Part shown: positions 14,729-23,427 of the stretch, in pieces
Numbering within the stretch: the stretch's first letter is position 1
How the letters are laid out: every line of letters starts with the position of its first letter
Source of the DNA: an uncultured Pirellulaceae bacterium
Lineage (GTDB): Bacteria; Planctomycetota; Planctomycetia; Pirellulales; Pirellulaceae
NCBI GenBank assembly: GCA_938010615.1
Contig: CALLUY010000177.1
Coordinates: 1-46,802 of the forward strand
Length of the DNA stretch: 46,802 nucleotides
Direction: 5' to 3'
Made by a program: the position numbers and the translations under genes
The notes under the pieces: generated by a model
Told to the model about the DNA's origin: nothing
What the model saw: only the letters and a program-made list of their open reading frames with translations
The model's database searches: none

Positions 14729-15727
14729 ATGTCAACTCAATTTGTTGGATCGCGATTCGGTCTGTTCGTCGTCGCCATTCTCGTCGTTTCTGTTCAGTTC
14801 GGTTGCGACGCGAAAGAAGGCGGAACCAAAGTTGCCGGAGGAAAAAAGTTCGTCACTGTCGGAACGGCTCCCGCCGGAGGAGCATTTGCTCCCGTTGGAA
14901 ACGCGATCGCCGGGGTCGTCGACGCCAATAAAGGTGACTTGAATTGGACCGTCACGCCGCAAGGAACCAAGGGTACGCAAGAAAATATCCGTCGCCTTGA
15001 AGCGGGTGAACTTGAATTCGGCATGGCCAACGCGGCGATCTCCTACTTCGCCACCAAAGGCGAAGGTGCCTGGGAGAAACCGCATGACATTCGCGCCGTG
15101 ACCACGATTGCTCCTAATGTCGGAATTTTTGTAACGACAAAGTCGACTGGAATATATTCGATCAGTGGACTCAAAGGGAAGCGTGTCGTGCTTGGGCCGG
15201 CGGGTGCAGGATTCGACTATTTCCTCAAACCGCTGTTGGAAGCCCATGGAGTAACCTACGAAGACATGACGGTTCTCAACGGGAACTATATTTCTGCGGT
15301 CGACATGATCGCCGACGGAAAAGCAGACGCGGCTTTCATGGGCGGAGCGATTCCGATCCCGGCGGTCGTACAGCTCTGTGCTTCGCAAGATGTTGTCTTT
15401 CTTGAGCTCGATGCCAACGTTGGCGACAAGCTGAAGCAATATCCTTTCTACTTTCCGGTGCCAGTCAAAGCAGACGCCTATTCGGATCTGGACAAAGACA
15501 TCGTTGGCATGAATGTTGGCAACATGCAGTTGCTGACTCACGCGAAAGTCGACGAAGACATCGTCTATAACTTCACCAAACTGATGTACGAAAATCGAGA
15601 GTCGATTGTCGAGAAGCATCCGGCCGGAAGAGCGATCAATCCCAAAAATGCCATTCGCGATACGGGAACTCCGTTTCATCCCGGTGCCATCAAGTTCTAT
15701 AAAGAAGCTGGTATTTGGACAGAGTAA
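14729..15727 (+). CDS. TAXI-family TRAP transporter solute-binding lipoprotein
   Basis: The 332-residue periplasmic binding lipoprotein starts with a hydrophobic signal and a lipobox ending in QFGC at residue 25. The mature part has the TAXI family pattern: FVTVGTAPAGGAFAPVGNAIA, RRLEAGELEFGMANA, LKGKRVVLGPAGAGFDYF and ADGKADAAFMGGAIPIPAV. It captures an organic anion, possibly glutamate or another carboxylate, for the adjacent permease. ATG at 14729 with AAAGAAG upstream is better than the longer frame from 14687. It is followed after 28 bases by the fused permease, so the pair forms a complete transporter operon. Confidence 0.85.
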   Translation: MSTQFVGSRFGLFVVAILVVSVQFGCDAKEGGTKVAGGKKFVTVGTAPAGGAFAPVGNAIAGVVDANKGDLNWTVTPQGTKGTQENIRRLEAGELEFGMANAAISYFATKGEGAWEKPHDIRAVTTIAPNVGIFVTTKSTGIYSISGLKGKRVVLGPAGAGFDYFLKPLLEAHGVTYEDMTVLNGNYISAVDMIADGKADAAFMGGAIPIPAVVQLCASQDVVFLELDANVGDKLKQYPFYFPVPVKADAYSDLDKDIVGMNVGNMQLLTHAKVDEDIVYNFTKLMYENRESIVEKHPAGRAINPKNAIRDTGTPFHPGAIKFYKEAGIWTE

Positions 15728-15755
15728 CGTTCCGTTTTGGAAATGAGGAAACGGG

Positions 15756-17759
15756 ATGAAGTCCGATACGAATCAGGCGAGTAGCATTAGAAGCAAGTTA
15801 TACATCGCGTTGTCAGTAGTGCTGTGCGTGTTTGTGCTGGTTGCCGTAAACACGAATCTTTTCGACGCCCAGCCAAACCTGGCGATGTTTGGAATGCTGG
15901 GTTTGATACTCGTTTTCCTGAACACTCCCGCGTGCAAGTGGTGTCCAGAGAATCGAATTCTCAAAGCGGTTGATATCGTTTTGATCATCGCCACGATTGT
16001 CTCGTTCGGCTACGTTTTCATTCAGAGCGAACGGCTGACGGAAGCTTTCTGGGTCGATGGAGCGGTCTTGGGAGATCGCGCTGGCAACGAAACGACGATG
16101 GATTTTGTAATCGCCGCGGTTGGTTTGCTGCTAGTGCTCGAAGCGACTCGTCGCGCGATCGGTTGGACGCTGCCGATTCTCTGTGTTGTTTTCATTCTTT
16201 ACGCGCTCAACGGCCAGAGCATGCCAGATTGGTTGTTTCCTCATCGTGGAGCATCTTGGCAACAAGTCGCGCAGTCTTCGTTTTTGCAAGCCGGAGGAGT
16301 TTTTGGAATTGCGCTGCGCGTCATGTTCTATTACGTATTCCTGTTTGTACTTTTCGGGACGTTGTTGGAGCAGACCGGCGCCACGTCGTACGTGATCAAT
16401 TTCGCTAGGCGTTTGTTTGATCGCATCCCTGGCGGTCCGGCATTGGTTTCTGTCGTCAGCAGCGCCATGATGGGATCGCTCTCAGGAAGCGCCGTCGCAA
16501 ACACAGCGACCACTGGAACGATGACGATTCCGTTGATGAAAAGTTCCGGGGTCAGGTACGAATCGGCGGCTGGAGTCGAAGCGGCAGCAAGTTCCGGTGG
16601 CGCATTGATGCCACCGATCATGGGCGCGGGAGCATTCATGATGCTCGAGATGGTCGAGCCCGCGGTGACCTATCCGCAGATCATCAAAGCCGCCATCATT
16701 CCGGCATTGCTCTATTACACCGCGCTGCTGTTGACCGTTTACTTCTACGCGCGGCGGATTGATGCCGGGGCGGAAGCAGGGGCAACCGACGGCAAACCGA
16801 ATCGAACTGGAAGCCTGTTTCAAGGCATCGTTTTCTTTGGTTCGTTTCTGGTCCTGATTGTAATGTTAGTGCCGCCGATCAGTTTCACGCCGTTTCGTGC
16901 CGTCAGTTTTGGACTGATCGCGATTCTGGTTCTGAGCGTCTTCAGTAAACACACCTGGATCGGTTCGCAGACGCTCAAAGATCTGGATACGAATGCGGTG
17001 GCGAAAGTCATAGCGCGATATTTCGCGGGCGTCGTCGAAGCGATGGTGAAAGCGACTCGCGGTGGCGTCGCTCTGGTCGTTGCCTCATGTTGTGTTGGCG
17101 TCATTCTGGCGATCGTGGACTTGACTGGAATCGGTGCCACACTGCCATCGAAAGTTTTGGCACTGTCCGGCGAGAGTCCGATTTTGGCTTTGTTACTACT
17201 GATGGTCTCGACGATTATTCTTGGCATGGGATTGCCGTCGGCTGTTTGCTACTTATTGATGGCGATCCTTGTTGGCACCGTGTTGACTCAGCTCGATACC
17301 GCTCCGCTGGCGGCTCACTTGTTCATCTTCTACTTCGGCATGATGTCGATGGTCACGCCGCCAGTCGCGCTAGCTGCTTACGCGGGAGCCGCGATTGCCA
17401 AAGCGGATGTGATGAAGAGCGCCTTCGCTGCGTTTCGGTTTGCGTTGGTTGGCTTCGCCCTGCCCTTCGCATTCGTGCTCAGCCCCGAACTGATTTTGCT
17501 GACTCCTGACAACCAGCCAGCCAGTATCGTGACGGTGGTTTCCAGTGTTGGTTTGACGTTGGTTGCGATCCTTGGGCTGGCGGCGGGCATCGCCGGGTTT
17601 GCCTTCACTCGATTGGGTGAGATGACGCGAGCGGTTTTGGTTTGTGTCAGTTTGGTGGTTTTCTTCTGTCGGCTTCAGGGCATTGAGCTGTTGATTCAAT
17701 CCGGGGCTGTGATTGCGATTGCGGCGATTGTTGCGGTGAATTTTAGAAGTAAGCGCTGA
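15756..17759 (+). CDS. TRAP transporter fused permease (4TM plus 12TM)
   Basis: A 667-residue integral membrane protein with about 17 hydrophobic segments. The N-terminal four helices correspond to the small DctQ-like subunit, and the rest to the DctM-like large subunit, as in TAXI-type systems. Conserved segments include GGPALVSVVSSAMMGSLSGSA near residue 228, ASSGGALMPPIMGAGAFMM near 280 and GMGLPSAVCYLLMAILVG near 490. It uses a sodium or proton gradient to import the solute delivered by the lipoprotein at 14729-15727. The C-terminal 120 residues form extra helices of less certain role. Confidence 0.9.
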   Translation: MKSDTNQASSIRSKLYIALSVVLCVFVLVAVNTNLFDAQPNLAMFGMLGLILVFLNTPACKWCPENRILKAVDIVLIIATIVSFGYVFIQSERLTEAFWVDGAVLGDRAGNETTMDFVIAAVGLLLVLEATRRAIGWTLPILCVVFILYALNGQSMPDWLFPHRGASWQQVAQSSFLQAGGVFGIALRVMFYYVFLFVLFGTLLEQTGATSYVINFARRLFDRIPGGPALVSVVSSAMMGSLSGSAVANTATTGTMTIPLMKSSGVRYESAAGVEAAASSGGALMPPIMGAGAFMMLEMVEPAVTYPQIIKAAIIPALLYYTALLLTVYFYARRIDAGAEAGATDGKPNRTGSLFQGIVFFGSFLVLIVMLVPPISFTPFRAVSFGLIAILVLSVFSKHTWIGSQTLKDLDTNAVAKVIARYFAGVVEAMVKATRGGVALVVASCCVGVILAIVDLTGIGATLPSKVLALSGESPILALLLLMVSTIILGMGLPSAVCYLLMAILVGTVLTQLDTAPLAAHLFIFYFGMMSMVTPPVALAAYAGAAIAKADVMKSAFAAFRFALVGFALPFAFVLSPELILLTPDNQPASIVTVVSSVGLTLVAILGLAAGIAGFAFTRLGEMTRAVLVCVSLVVFFCRLQGIELLIQSGAVIAIAAIVAVNFRSKR

Positions 17760-17788
17760 ATCCCAACCCGATGCGCTTTGAAGTTGCA

Positions 17789-17893
17789 GTGTTTCGTGCT
17801 GAAAGCACGGCATGCGTTAGCCATTCGAGCTGAGGTGGCATAAGCCTCTGGCTTGTGATCGTGTTTAGTGCGCAAAGCACGGCATGTATTAGC
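17789..17893. repeat. intergenic repeat pair with an inserted second repeat
   Basis: Two direct copies of an element containing AAAGCACGGCATG and ending TTAGC lie at 17789-17822 and 17861-17893. Between them is a copy (17834-17857) of the GGTGGCATAAGCCTCTGG element also found at 12971. A small hairpin ATGGAC/GTCCGT follows. Confidence 0.75.
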
Positions 17894-17995
17894 ATGGACG
17901 CAAGTCCGTGGAATCGTTTTCTAAGCTTACGCGTCGGGTTTGGTTTGCGTCGGGATTTGACTTTCCGAATGGCGGATTTTTATCATGGCGATGCG

Positions 17996-18240
17996 AACGA
18001 CCACTCGCTTGCGCTTCGGGCTTGTATTTTTCAAGAACGACCACTCGCTTGCGCTTTTTGATGTTGCGCGTTTTTCAAGATTGGTAGTCATTTCCATGGC
18101 AAATGATTTGTGAAAGTCGCAATTTCAAACTTAACCAGATAGTCGCCTTTCGCTCCGCGAAAGTGTGTCAAACGCTACTTTCGCGGAGCGAAAGGCGACA
18201 ATGGCGCAACATCAAAACTTGCGCTTCGGGCTTGTACTTT
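17996..18240. repeat. mosaic of intergenic palindromic repeats
   Basis: Direct copies of GAACGACCACTCGCTTGCGC start at 17996 and 18036. A 23-bp perfect inverted repeat at 18142-18164 / 18177-18199 (core CTTTCGCTCCGCGAAAG) has a 12-base loop and is enclosed by a further 14-bp inverted pair, TTTTGATGTTGCGC at 18056-18069 and its complement at 18205-18218. A GCGCTTCGGGCTTGTA element follows to 18240. The 17760-18297 gap shows no coding. Confidence 0.9.
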
Positions 18241-18297
18241 TCGATCTCAAGTCGAGTATGATAGCGGTTGCCCTGCTGACGATTTAGCGAGTCTTCC

Positions 18298-19752
18298 ATG
18301 AAGAAGAACTTCTGCAACCGAACAAGACGCGAATTTCTCTGGCAAGCCGGAGGCGGTTTTACCGGTCTGGCGATGGCTGGAATGCTCGACCAGAAATTCC
18401 TCGCGGCGCAAACTCAAAAAGCAGACGGAGTCACCGACTGGGAGAATCCACTGCGGGCGAAAGCTCCCCACTTCACTCCCAAGGCCAAGTCGGTCATCTT
18501 TCTTTATATGTACGGCGGCCCCAGCCACATCGATACGTTTGACTACAAACCAAAGATGTACGGCATGGACAACAAAACGATCGACGTAAAAACGTTTGGT
18601 CGCGGCGGTCACAAAAACAAAGGTCGCATCGTTGAGCCACGTTGGAAATTCAAGCAGTACGGTCAGTGCGGCAAATACGTTTCTGACCTGTTTCCGCATC
18701 TTGGAAATCAAGTCGACGACATCGCGTTCGTGCACTCGATGGTTGCCGATTCGCCGATTCACGGGTCGGCAATGTTGCAGATGAACACGGGGAAGATTCA
18801 ATCAGGAAGTCCCTGTCTTGGGTCGTGGGTCAACTACGGGCTTGGAACGGTCAACGAAGACTTGCCAGGCTTTGTTGTGATGCTGGATCATCACGGCGGA
18901 CCAATCTCGGGCCCCAAGAACTGGCAAAGCGGCTACATGCCGGCGACATATCAGGGTGTCGTCGTTCGAAGCAAAGGTGCTCCGATTCTTGACTTGAATC
19001 GTCCGGATCACATCAGCGACAAAGTCCAGCGCAGGATGTTGGACTCGCTGCGAGACTACAACCAGGATCATGCTGATGCGAATCCTGGTAACTCGGAACT
19101 TGCCGCTCGAATCGCCAGCTACGAACTTGCGTATCGCATGCAGTCAACTGCTCCGGAAGCCGTCGACATCAACGATGAATCGAAAGCAACGCATGAGCTA
19201 TACGGTCTCAACGACAAACGTACCGAGTACTTTGGTAGACAGTGTTTGATGGCTCGTCGGTTGGTTGAACGCGGCGTGCGTTTCATTCAAGTTTACTCCG
19301 GCGGAGCACACAACGATCACAATTGGGACGCTCACGGTGACTTGGTCAAGAACCACAACCTGCACGCTGGAGCCACCGACAAACCGATCGCAGGATTGCT
19401 TCAGGATCTGAAACGACGTGGAATGCTCGAGGACACGTTAATCGTTTGGGGTGGCGAATTCGGGCGCCAGCCAACCGCCGAATACGAAAGCGGAACCGGT
19501 CGCGACCACAACGCTTACGGATTCACGATGTGGCTGGCGGGCGGTGGAATCAAAGGCGGCGTGAGCTTCGGGAAGACCGATGAGCTTGGTGCTGCGGCGG
19601 TCGAAAATCGAATGCATGTGAAGCGAGTTCACGCCACGATTCTGCAGCAGTTGGGACTCGATCCGAATCGATTGAGCTACTTTTATGGCGGGCTCGATCA
19701 GCGGCTGGTTGGCGTCGAAGGTGCGAAGCCGATCGAAGAATTGATTGCCTAG
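18298..19752 (+). CDS. DUF1501 domain protein with Tat signal
   Basis: The 484-residue protein starts with a twin-arginine signal (RTRREFLWQAGGG, then a hydrophobic GLAMAGML), so it is exported folded. The body is the DUF1501 family of the alkaline phosphatase-like superfamily, abundant in planctomycetes: IFLYMYGGPSHIDTFDYKP near residue 64, FVHSMVADSPIHGSAML near 142, GGAHNDHNWDAHGDL near 338, WGGEFGRQPTAE near 382 and GRDHNAYGFT near 400. The His/Asp residues in these segments resemble metal ligands. In many planctomycetes it pairs with a DUF1549/DUF1553 cytochrome-type gene; no such partner is adjacent here. The natural substrate is unknown, possibly sulfated or phosphorylated organics. 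Confidence 0.9.
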   Translation: MKKNFCNRTRREFLWQAGGGFTGLAMAGMLDQKFLAAQTQKADGVTDWENPLRAKAPHFTPKAKSVIFLYMYGGPSHIDTFDYKPKMYGMDNKTIDVKTFGRGGHKNKGRIVEPRWKFKQYGQCGKYVSDLFPHLGNQVDDIAFVHSMVADSPIHGSAMLQMNTGKIQSGSPCLGSWVNYGLGTVNEDLPGFVVMLDHHGGPISGPKNWQSGYMPATYQGVVVRSKGAPILDLNRPDHISDKVQRRMLDSLRDYNQDHADANPGNSELAARIASYELAYRMQSTAPEAVDINDESKATHELYGLNDKRTEYFGRQCLMARRLVERGVRFIQVYSGGAHNDHNWDAHGDLVKNHNLHAGATDKPIAGLLQDLKRRGMLEDTLIVWGGEFGRQPTAEYESGTGRDHNAYGFTMWLAGGGIKGGVSFGKTDELGAAAVENRMHVKRVHATILQQLGLDPNRLSYFYGGLDQRLVGVEGAKPIEELIA

Positions 19753-19772
19753 GTGCGTAGTTTCTTGTTCGC

Positions 19773-19846
19773 AATACAAGCCCGAAGCGCAAGCGAGTGG
19801 TTTCCAGCATGCAAAAAACCACTCGCTTGCGCTTCGGGCTCGTATT
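19773..19846. repeat. 31-bp intergenic palindrome (CCCGAAGCGCAAGCGAG family)
   Basis: Arms at 19773-19803 and 19816-19846 match as inverted repeats at 30 of 31 positions with a 12-base loop. The core CCCGAAGCGCAAGCGAG is shared with partial copies at 18001-18029 and 18221-18240 and a variant at 27679-27748. It could act as a bidirectional terminator or mRNA-stabilising hairpin after the DUF1501 gene. Confidence 0.9.
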
Positions 19847-19926
19847 TGCACTGTTTTCCCCGAACCTTTCCGCACATATCCTCTCCGAGTCTATCAATTT
19901 AACAGAGAGGCAAATAAACTCACGGA

Positions 19927-22584
19927 ATGAATGAAAGAAAGAATATCCAGCAGATGGTGCTGGATGTCGTCCTGAACGACAATTATCAACCGCTCAAAAT
20001 TCGAGCGATCGCTAAAAAACTTGACCTGCTCGATGAAGAGCGAGAAGTCAAACGGGCCATCAAGCGACTCATTCGCGATGGCAAACTCAAATGGGGTGAC
20101 AAGCACCTCGTCATGAAGCCCAAAAAGGGCAAGCGTCCCGACAAAGTAAAAGATAAATCCGGGAAGAAGCTGAAACAGAAAGACAATGAAATCATCGGCA
20201 CGTTTCGAAAAACGTCCGGAGGATTTGGATTCGTCACGCCGGAAAACTCAATCGTCACCGACCGCAGCGAAGACATCTTCGTGCCCAAGGCTCGCACTGG
20301 TGACGCGGCGCACATGGACAAAGTGCTGGTCAAGATTCCCAAGAAAAAGAATGACGATCCGCGCCGCAAGAAACGTGGCAAATTCGATGGCAGTACAGCC
20401 GGTCGAATCGTTCGTGTCATCGAACGCTACACGCATCGCTTCGTCGGAACGTATCGCGAATCAGGTGAGCTTGGGATTGTGATCGTCGATGGCGATACGT
20501 TTGAGCTAGGGATTCTAGTCGGCGATGCGGGTGCGAAAGCTTGCAAGCCAGGCGACAAAGTCGTCATTGAAATGGCGAACTTTCCTTCGGCTCATACTCC
20601 CGGCGAAGGCGTGATCGTTGAAGTGCTTGGCGATCGAGGCCAGCCTGGTGTCGACACGCGAATGATCGTTGCCGAATATGGATTGCCGGAAGAGTTTCCC
20701 GAAGCGGTCCTCGAAGATGCTCGTCGCCAAGCGGAAGCTTTCGACGAAGCCATCGGTGATCGAACCGACTTTACGGAGAAGACCGTCGTTACAATCGACC
20801 CGAAAACGGCTCGTGACTTTGACGATGCGATTTCGCTTGAACAAATCGAAAACGGCCACTGGTTGCTCGGCGTTCACATCGCCGACGTTTCGCACTTCGT
20901 TCCGTATCGAAGTGCACTCGATGCCGAAGCCTATGATCGCTCAACCAGCGTTTACTTGCCGGACAAAGTAATTCCGATGCTTCCGGAAGTGATCTCGAAC
21001 AACTTGGCCAGTTTGCAACCGGATCGAGTCCGCTATTGCATGACGGCAGTCATCGAGTTCACCGATGAAGGTGTTCCGATCGGAACGGAACTGCATCGCG
21101 GTGCGATCAAGAGTGCTCATCGATTCAACTACGAAGAGATCGACGACTATCTCGAAAACGACAGGCCTTGGAAAAAGAAGCTGACTCCGGAAGTGTTCCA
21201 GATTGTTCGCGATATGCACACGCTGGCGATGAAGCTGCGATCACGTCGAATGGATCGAGGAGCCATCAACCTCGTGTTGCCGGAAATTCAAATCGAGCTC
21301 GACGACGACGGAAAAGTTTCTGGTGCTCATACTTCTGAGAACACCGAAAGCCATCAAGTCATTGAAGAGTTCATGTTGGCGGCCAACGAAGCGGTTGCTC
21401 AGCGGCTTGAAGATGAAAAGCTATTCATGATTCGCCGAATTCACGAATCGCCAACCGAAAAGAAATTGCAGGATCTAACTCACTTCGTGCAGAGCCTCGG
21501 CATCGATTGTACGAGCCTGAAAGATCGATTTGAACTCAAACGAGTCGTCGAAGCGTCTGAGGAAATGAAAGAGCAACACGCGATTCATTTTGCGGTTTTG
21601 CGAACGATGCAAAAAGCGGTCTACAGTCCGCTGGAGATTGGGCACTACGCATTGGCGAGTCCTGCTTATTGTCACTTCACGTCTCCGATCCGTCGCTATC
21701 CTGACCTTGTGATCCACCGCATGATCGGTGATCTGGTTGACGGCAAACGACCGAAGAGCAATTTTGATTCATTGGCTTCATTGGGTAAGCACTGCAGTAA
21801 TCTCGAAAAACGTGCTGCCGATGCCGAACGCGAATTGAAGAAGCTGAAATTGCTCAGCTTCATGAGCGACAAGATTGGCGAAACGCTTTCAGGGATCATC
21901 ACCGGCGTCGAGTCGTTCGGAATCTTCGTTCAAGGCGTCGAAATTCCAGCAGAAGGCATGGTGCCGATCGAAAGTTTGCCATCGGACAATTATTCCTATG
22001 AGCGATCTTCGCGAACGCTTAGTGGAGCCCGGAAGAACAATCAGTTCCGTTTGGGGGACGAGGTTGAAGTTGAAGTCGCGATTGTCGATTTGGACAAACG
22101 CGTTTTGGAGTTTCGTTTGGCCGGCGTCAAGCCTGGCAACAGTCGCCGTGCGAGCAAGAATCAAAAGCGATTCAAAGAGAAAACCGGTCGTGCGGAACCG
22201 TCAGCAAAAAAGGGACGGGATTCTAATGAGGACGCTCCACGCGAATGGAAGCCTCGCGAAAAAATCATTGGCGACAAGTCAAGAATAAAACCGAAGCGCA
22301 AAAGCAAAGGCAAGGGTAAAGGTAAAGACGACGAATTCGAGGATTTTGTTTGGGAAGAAGTACGCCGCAGCGGGAAGACTCGCAAGCAACGCGAGGCGGA
22401 GAAAGATAAAAAGTACAAACCCAAGAAGACAACCAAGTCCAAGAAGAGCAAGAAAGTTCAGGCTCAGAAGAAGAAGTCCAAGGATGCTGCCAAGAAGGCT
22501 GAACGCAAACGCAAGGTCACCAAAGCCAAGAAGAAGCAGAAGAAAAAAGGCAACAAGCGAAAGAAGAAGTCTCAGGGCGAATAG
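19927..22584 (+). CDS. rnr: ribonuclease R
   Basis: The 885-residue RNB-family 3'-5' exoribonuclease degrades structured RNA. The N-terminal 65 residues form a helix-turn-helix-like region, followed by cold-shock domains (GTFRKTSGGFGFVTPE near residue 97). The RNB domain starts with the catalytic segment TIDPKTARDFDDAIS near residue 288-302 and includes YCHFTSPIRRYPDLVIHR near 580. An S1 domain follows (GETLSGIITGVESFGIF near 655). The last about 150 residues are an extreme Lys-rich tail, longer than that of E. coli RNase R, likely to bind RNA or ribosomes. It ends 27 bases before the convergent operon's last gene. Confidence 0.95.
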   Translation: MNERKNIQQMVLDVVLNDNYQPLKIRAIAKKLDLLDEEREVKRAIKRLIRDGKLKWGDKHLVMKPKKGKRPDKVKDKSGKKLKQKDNEIIGTFRKTSGGFGFVTPENSIVTDRSEDIFVPKARTGDAAHMDKVLVKIPKKKNDDPRRKKRGKFDGSTAGRIVRVIERYTHRFVGTYRESGELGIVIVDGDTFELGILVGDAGAKACKPGDKVVIEMANFPSAHTPGEGVIVEVLGDRGQPGVDTRMIVAEYGLPEEFPEAVLEDARRQAEAFDEAIGDRTDFTEKTVVTIDPKTARDFDDAISLEQIENGHWLLGVHIADVSHFVPYRSALDAEAYDRSTSVYLPDKVIPMLPEVISNNLASLQPDRVRYCMTAVIEFTDEGVPIGTELHRGAIKSAHRFNYEEIDDYLENDRPWKKKLTPEVFQIVRDMHTLAMKLRSRRMDRGAINLVLPEIQIELDDDGKVSGAHTSENTESHQVIEEFMLAANEAVAQRLEDEKLFMIRRIHESPTEKKLQDLTHFVQSLGIDCTSLKDRFELKRVVEASEEMKEQHAIHFAVLRTMQKAVYSPLEIGHYALASPAYCHFTSPIRRYPDLVIHRMIGDLVDGKRPKSNFDSLASLGKHCSNLEKRAADAERELKKLKLLSFMSDKIGETLSGIITGVESFGIFVQGVEIPAEGMVPIESLPSDNYSYERSSRTLSGARKNNQFRLGDEVEVEVAIVDLDKRVLEFRLAGVKPGNSRRASKNQKRFKEKTGRAEPSAKKGRDSNEDAPREWKPREKIIGDKSRIKPKRKSKGKGKGKDDEFEDFVWEEVRRSGKTRKQREAEKDKKYKPKKTTKSKKSKKVQAQKKKSKDAAKKAERKRKVTKAKKKQKKKGNKRKKKSQGE

Positions 22585-22611
22585 ATTGTCGATACCGCCC
22601 GTGTTTGGGCA

Positions 22612-22890
22612 TCAGACTTCAACGCATTGGATGCGACGGACAGCATCCTGAAGCGCGGTCCAGATTGCGACGGATGTTGCCGCGTTTGGATCACCAACTA
22701 CGAAGTCGCGACATTCTTGCAGGAATGCCGTGCCGTTTTCGTAGTCATCGTCAATGTTTGCGTCAAACATCCAATTGTGCAATGCGATCCCAAGTGCTTC
22801 GATTGCTTCAGATTCGGTTTTGCCATTCCCGATTATTGGCTCAAACTCGCCAAGGCCATTGTCACATGTTGTTTCGGCGCGGAAGCTCAT
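22612..22890 (-). CDS. hypothetical 92-residue protein
   Basis: The acidic 92-residue protein contains GKTESEAIEALGIALHNWM, a helix reminiscent of HicB-type or DUF1902-like small alpha/beta proteins, but the likeness is weak and no toxin partner is present. It starts 16 bases after the tspO stop on the same strand and is probably the third gene of that operon. It has no signal or membrane segment. The short distance to convergent rnr leaves little room for another gene. Confidence 0.5.
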   Translation of the reverse strand: MSFRAETTCDNGLGEFEPIIGNGKTESEAIEALGIALHNWMFDANIDDDYENGTAFLQECRDFVVGDPNAATSVAIWTALQDAVRRIQCVEV

Positions 22891-22905
22891 CGGTGTTTTC
22901 TGTTG

Positions 22906-23424
22906 TTAGTTCAAACGCCAGATCGTGTAGTTCAAAAACGTTGCGAAGCTGACCCACATCAAATACGGAACCAATAATCCTGCCGCCAATTTTGAATGTT
23001 GGTAGAACATGAAAATCGTCGCCGCGATCGACAGCCACAAAACCACGATCTCAATGCATGCCATGCCCATTTGTTGCATGCCAAAAAACAATACGGACCA
23101 CAGCACGTTGAGCACCAAGTGAAACAGGAACCAACTGAGTTCAAGTTTCGCGTTCTTGAATCCTGATTTCTTCCAAACCAACCAGGCGGCAACGCCCATC
23201 ATCAAAAACAGCGTTGTCCAAACGGGTCCGAAGATCCAGTTGGGTGGATTCCAGGTTGGTTTGTTGACTTCAGCAAACCATCCGTTAACGCTGGATGTCG
23301 TGGCAAGTGATCCCACAGCAGCCGCGAGAAAACAGACTCCAATCCAAGCCGCCAACCCGATCATAAGAGCCACGGTTGACTTCGGTGATTGCTGGCCGAC
23401 TTCAGATTGTTGAATTGATGACAT
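22906..23424 (-). CDS. tspO: TspO/MBR family tryptophan-rich sensory protein
   Basis: The 172-residue membrane protein has five hydrophobic helices. The family hallmarks are present: the loop NKPTWNPPNWIFGPVWT after helix 1, WSWFLFH-type helix 3 (LELSWFLFHLVLNVLWS) and the C-terminal YLMWVSFATFLNYTIWRLN. TspO proteins bind and help degrade or transport porphyrins and respond to light or oxidative stress. The first about 18 residues are a polar extension. It begins 3 bases after the stop of the old yellow enzyme gene and is co-transcribed with it. Confidence 0.9.
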   Translation of the reverse strand: MSSIQQSEVGQQSPKSTVALMIGLAAWIGVCFLAAAVGSLATTSSVNGWFAEVNKPTWNPPNWIFGPVWTTLFLMMGVAAWLVWKKSGFKNAKLELSWFLFHLVLNVLWSVLFFGMQQMGMACIEIVVLWLSIAATIFMFYQHSKLAAGLLVPYLMWVSFATFLNYTIWRLN

Positions 23425-23427
23425 CGG

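Noticed and set aside
22612-22890. HicB antitoxin
   Set aside because: Only one helix resembles the family, there is no HicA-like toxin gene next to it, and it sits at the end of an enzyme operon.
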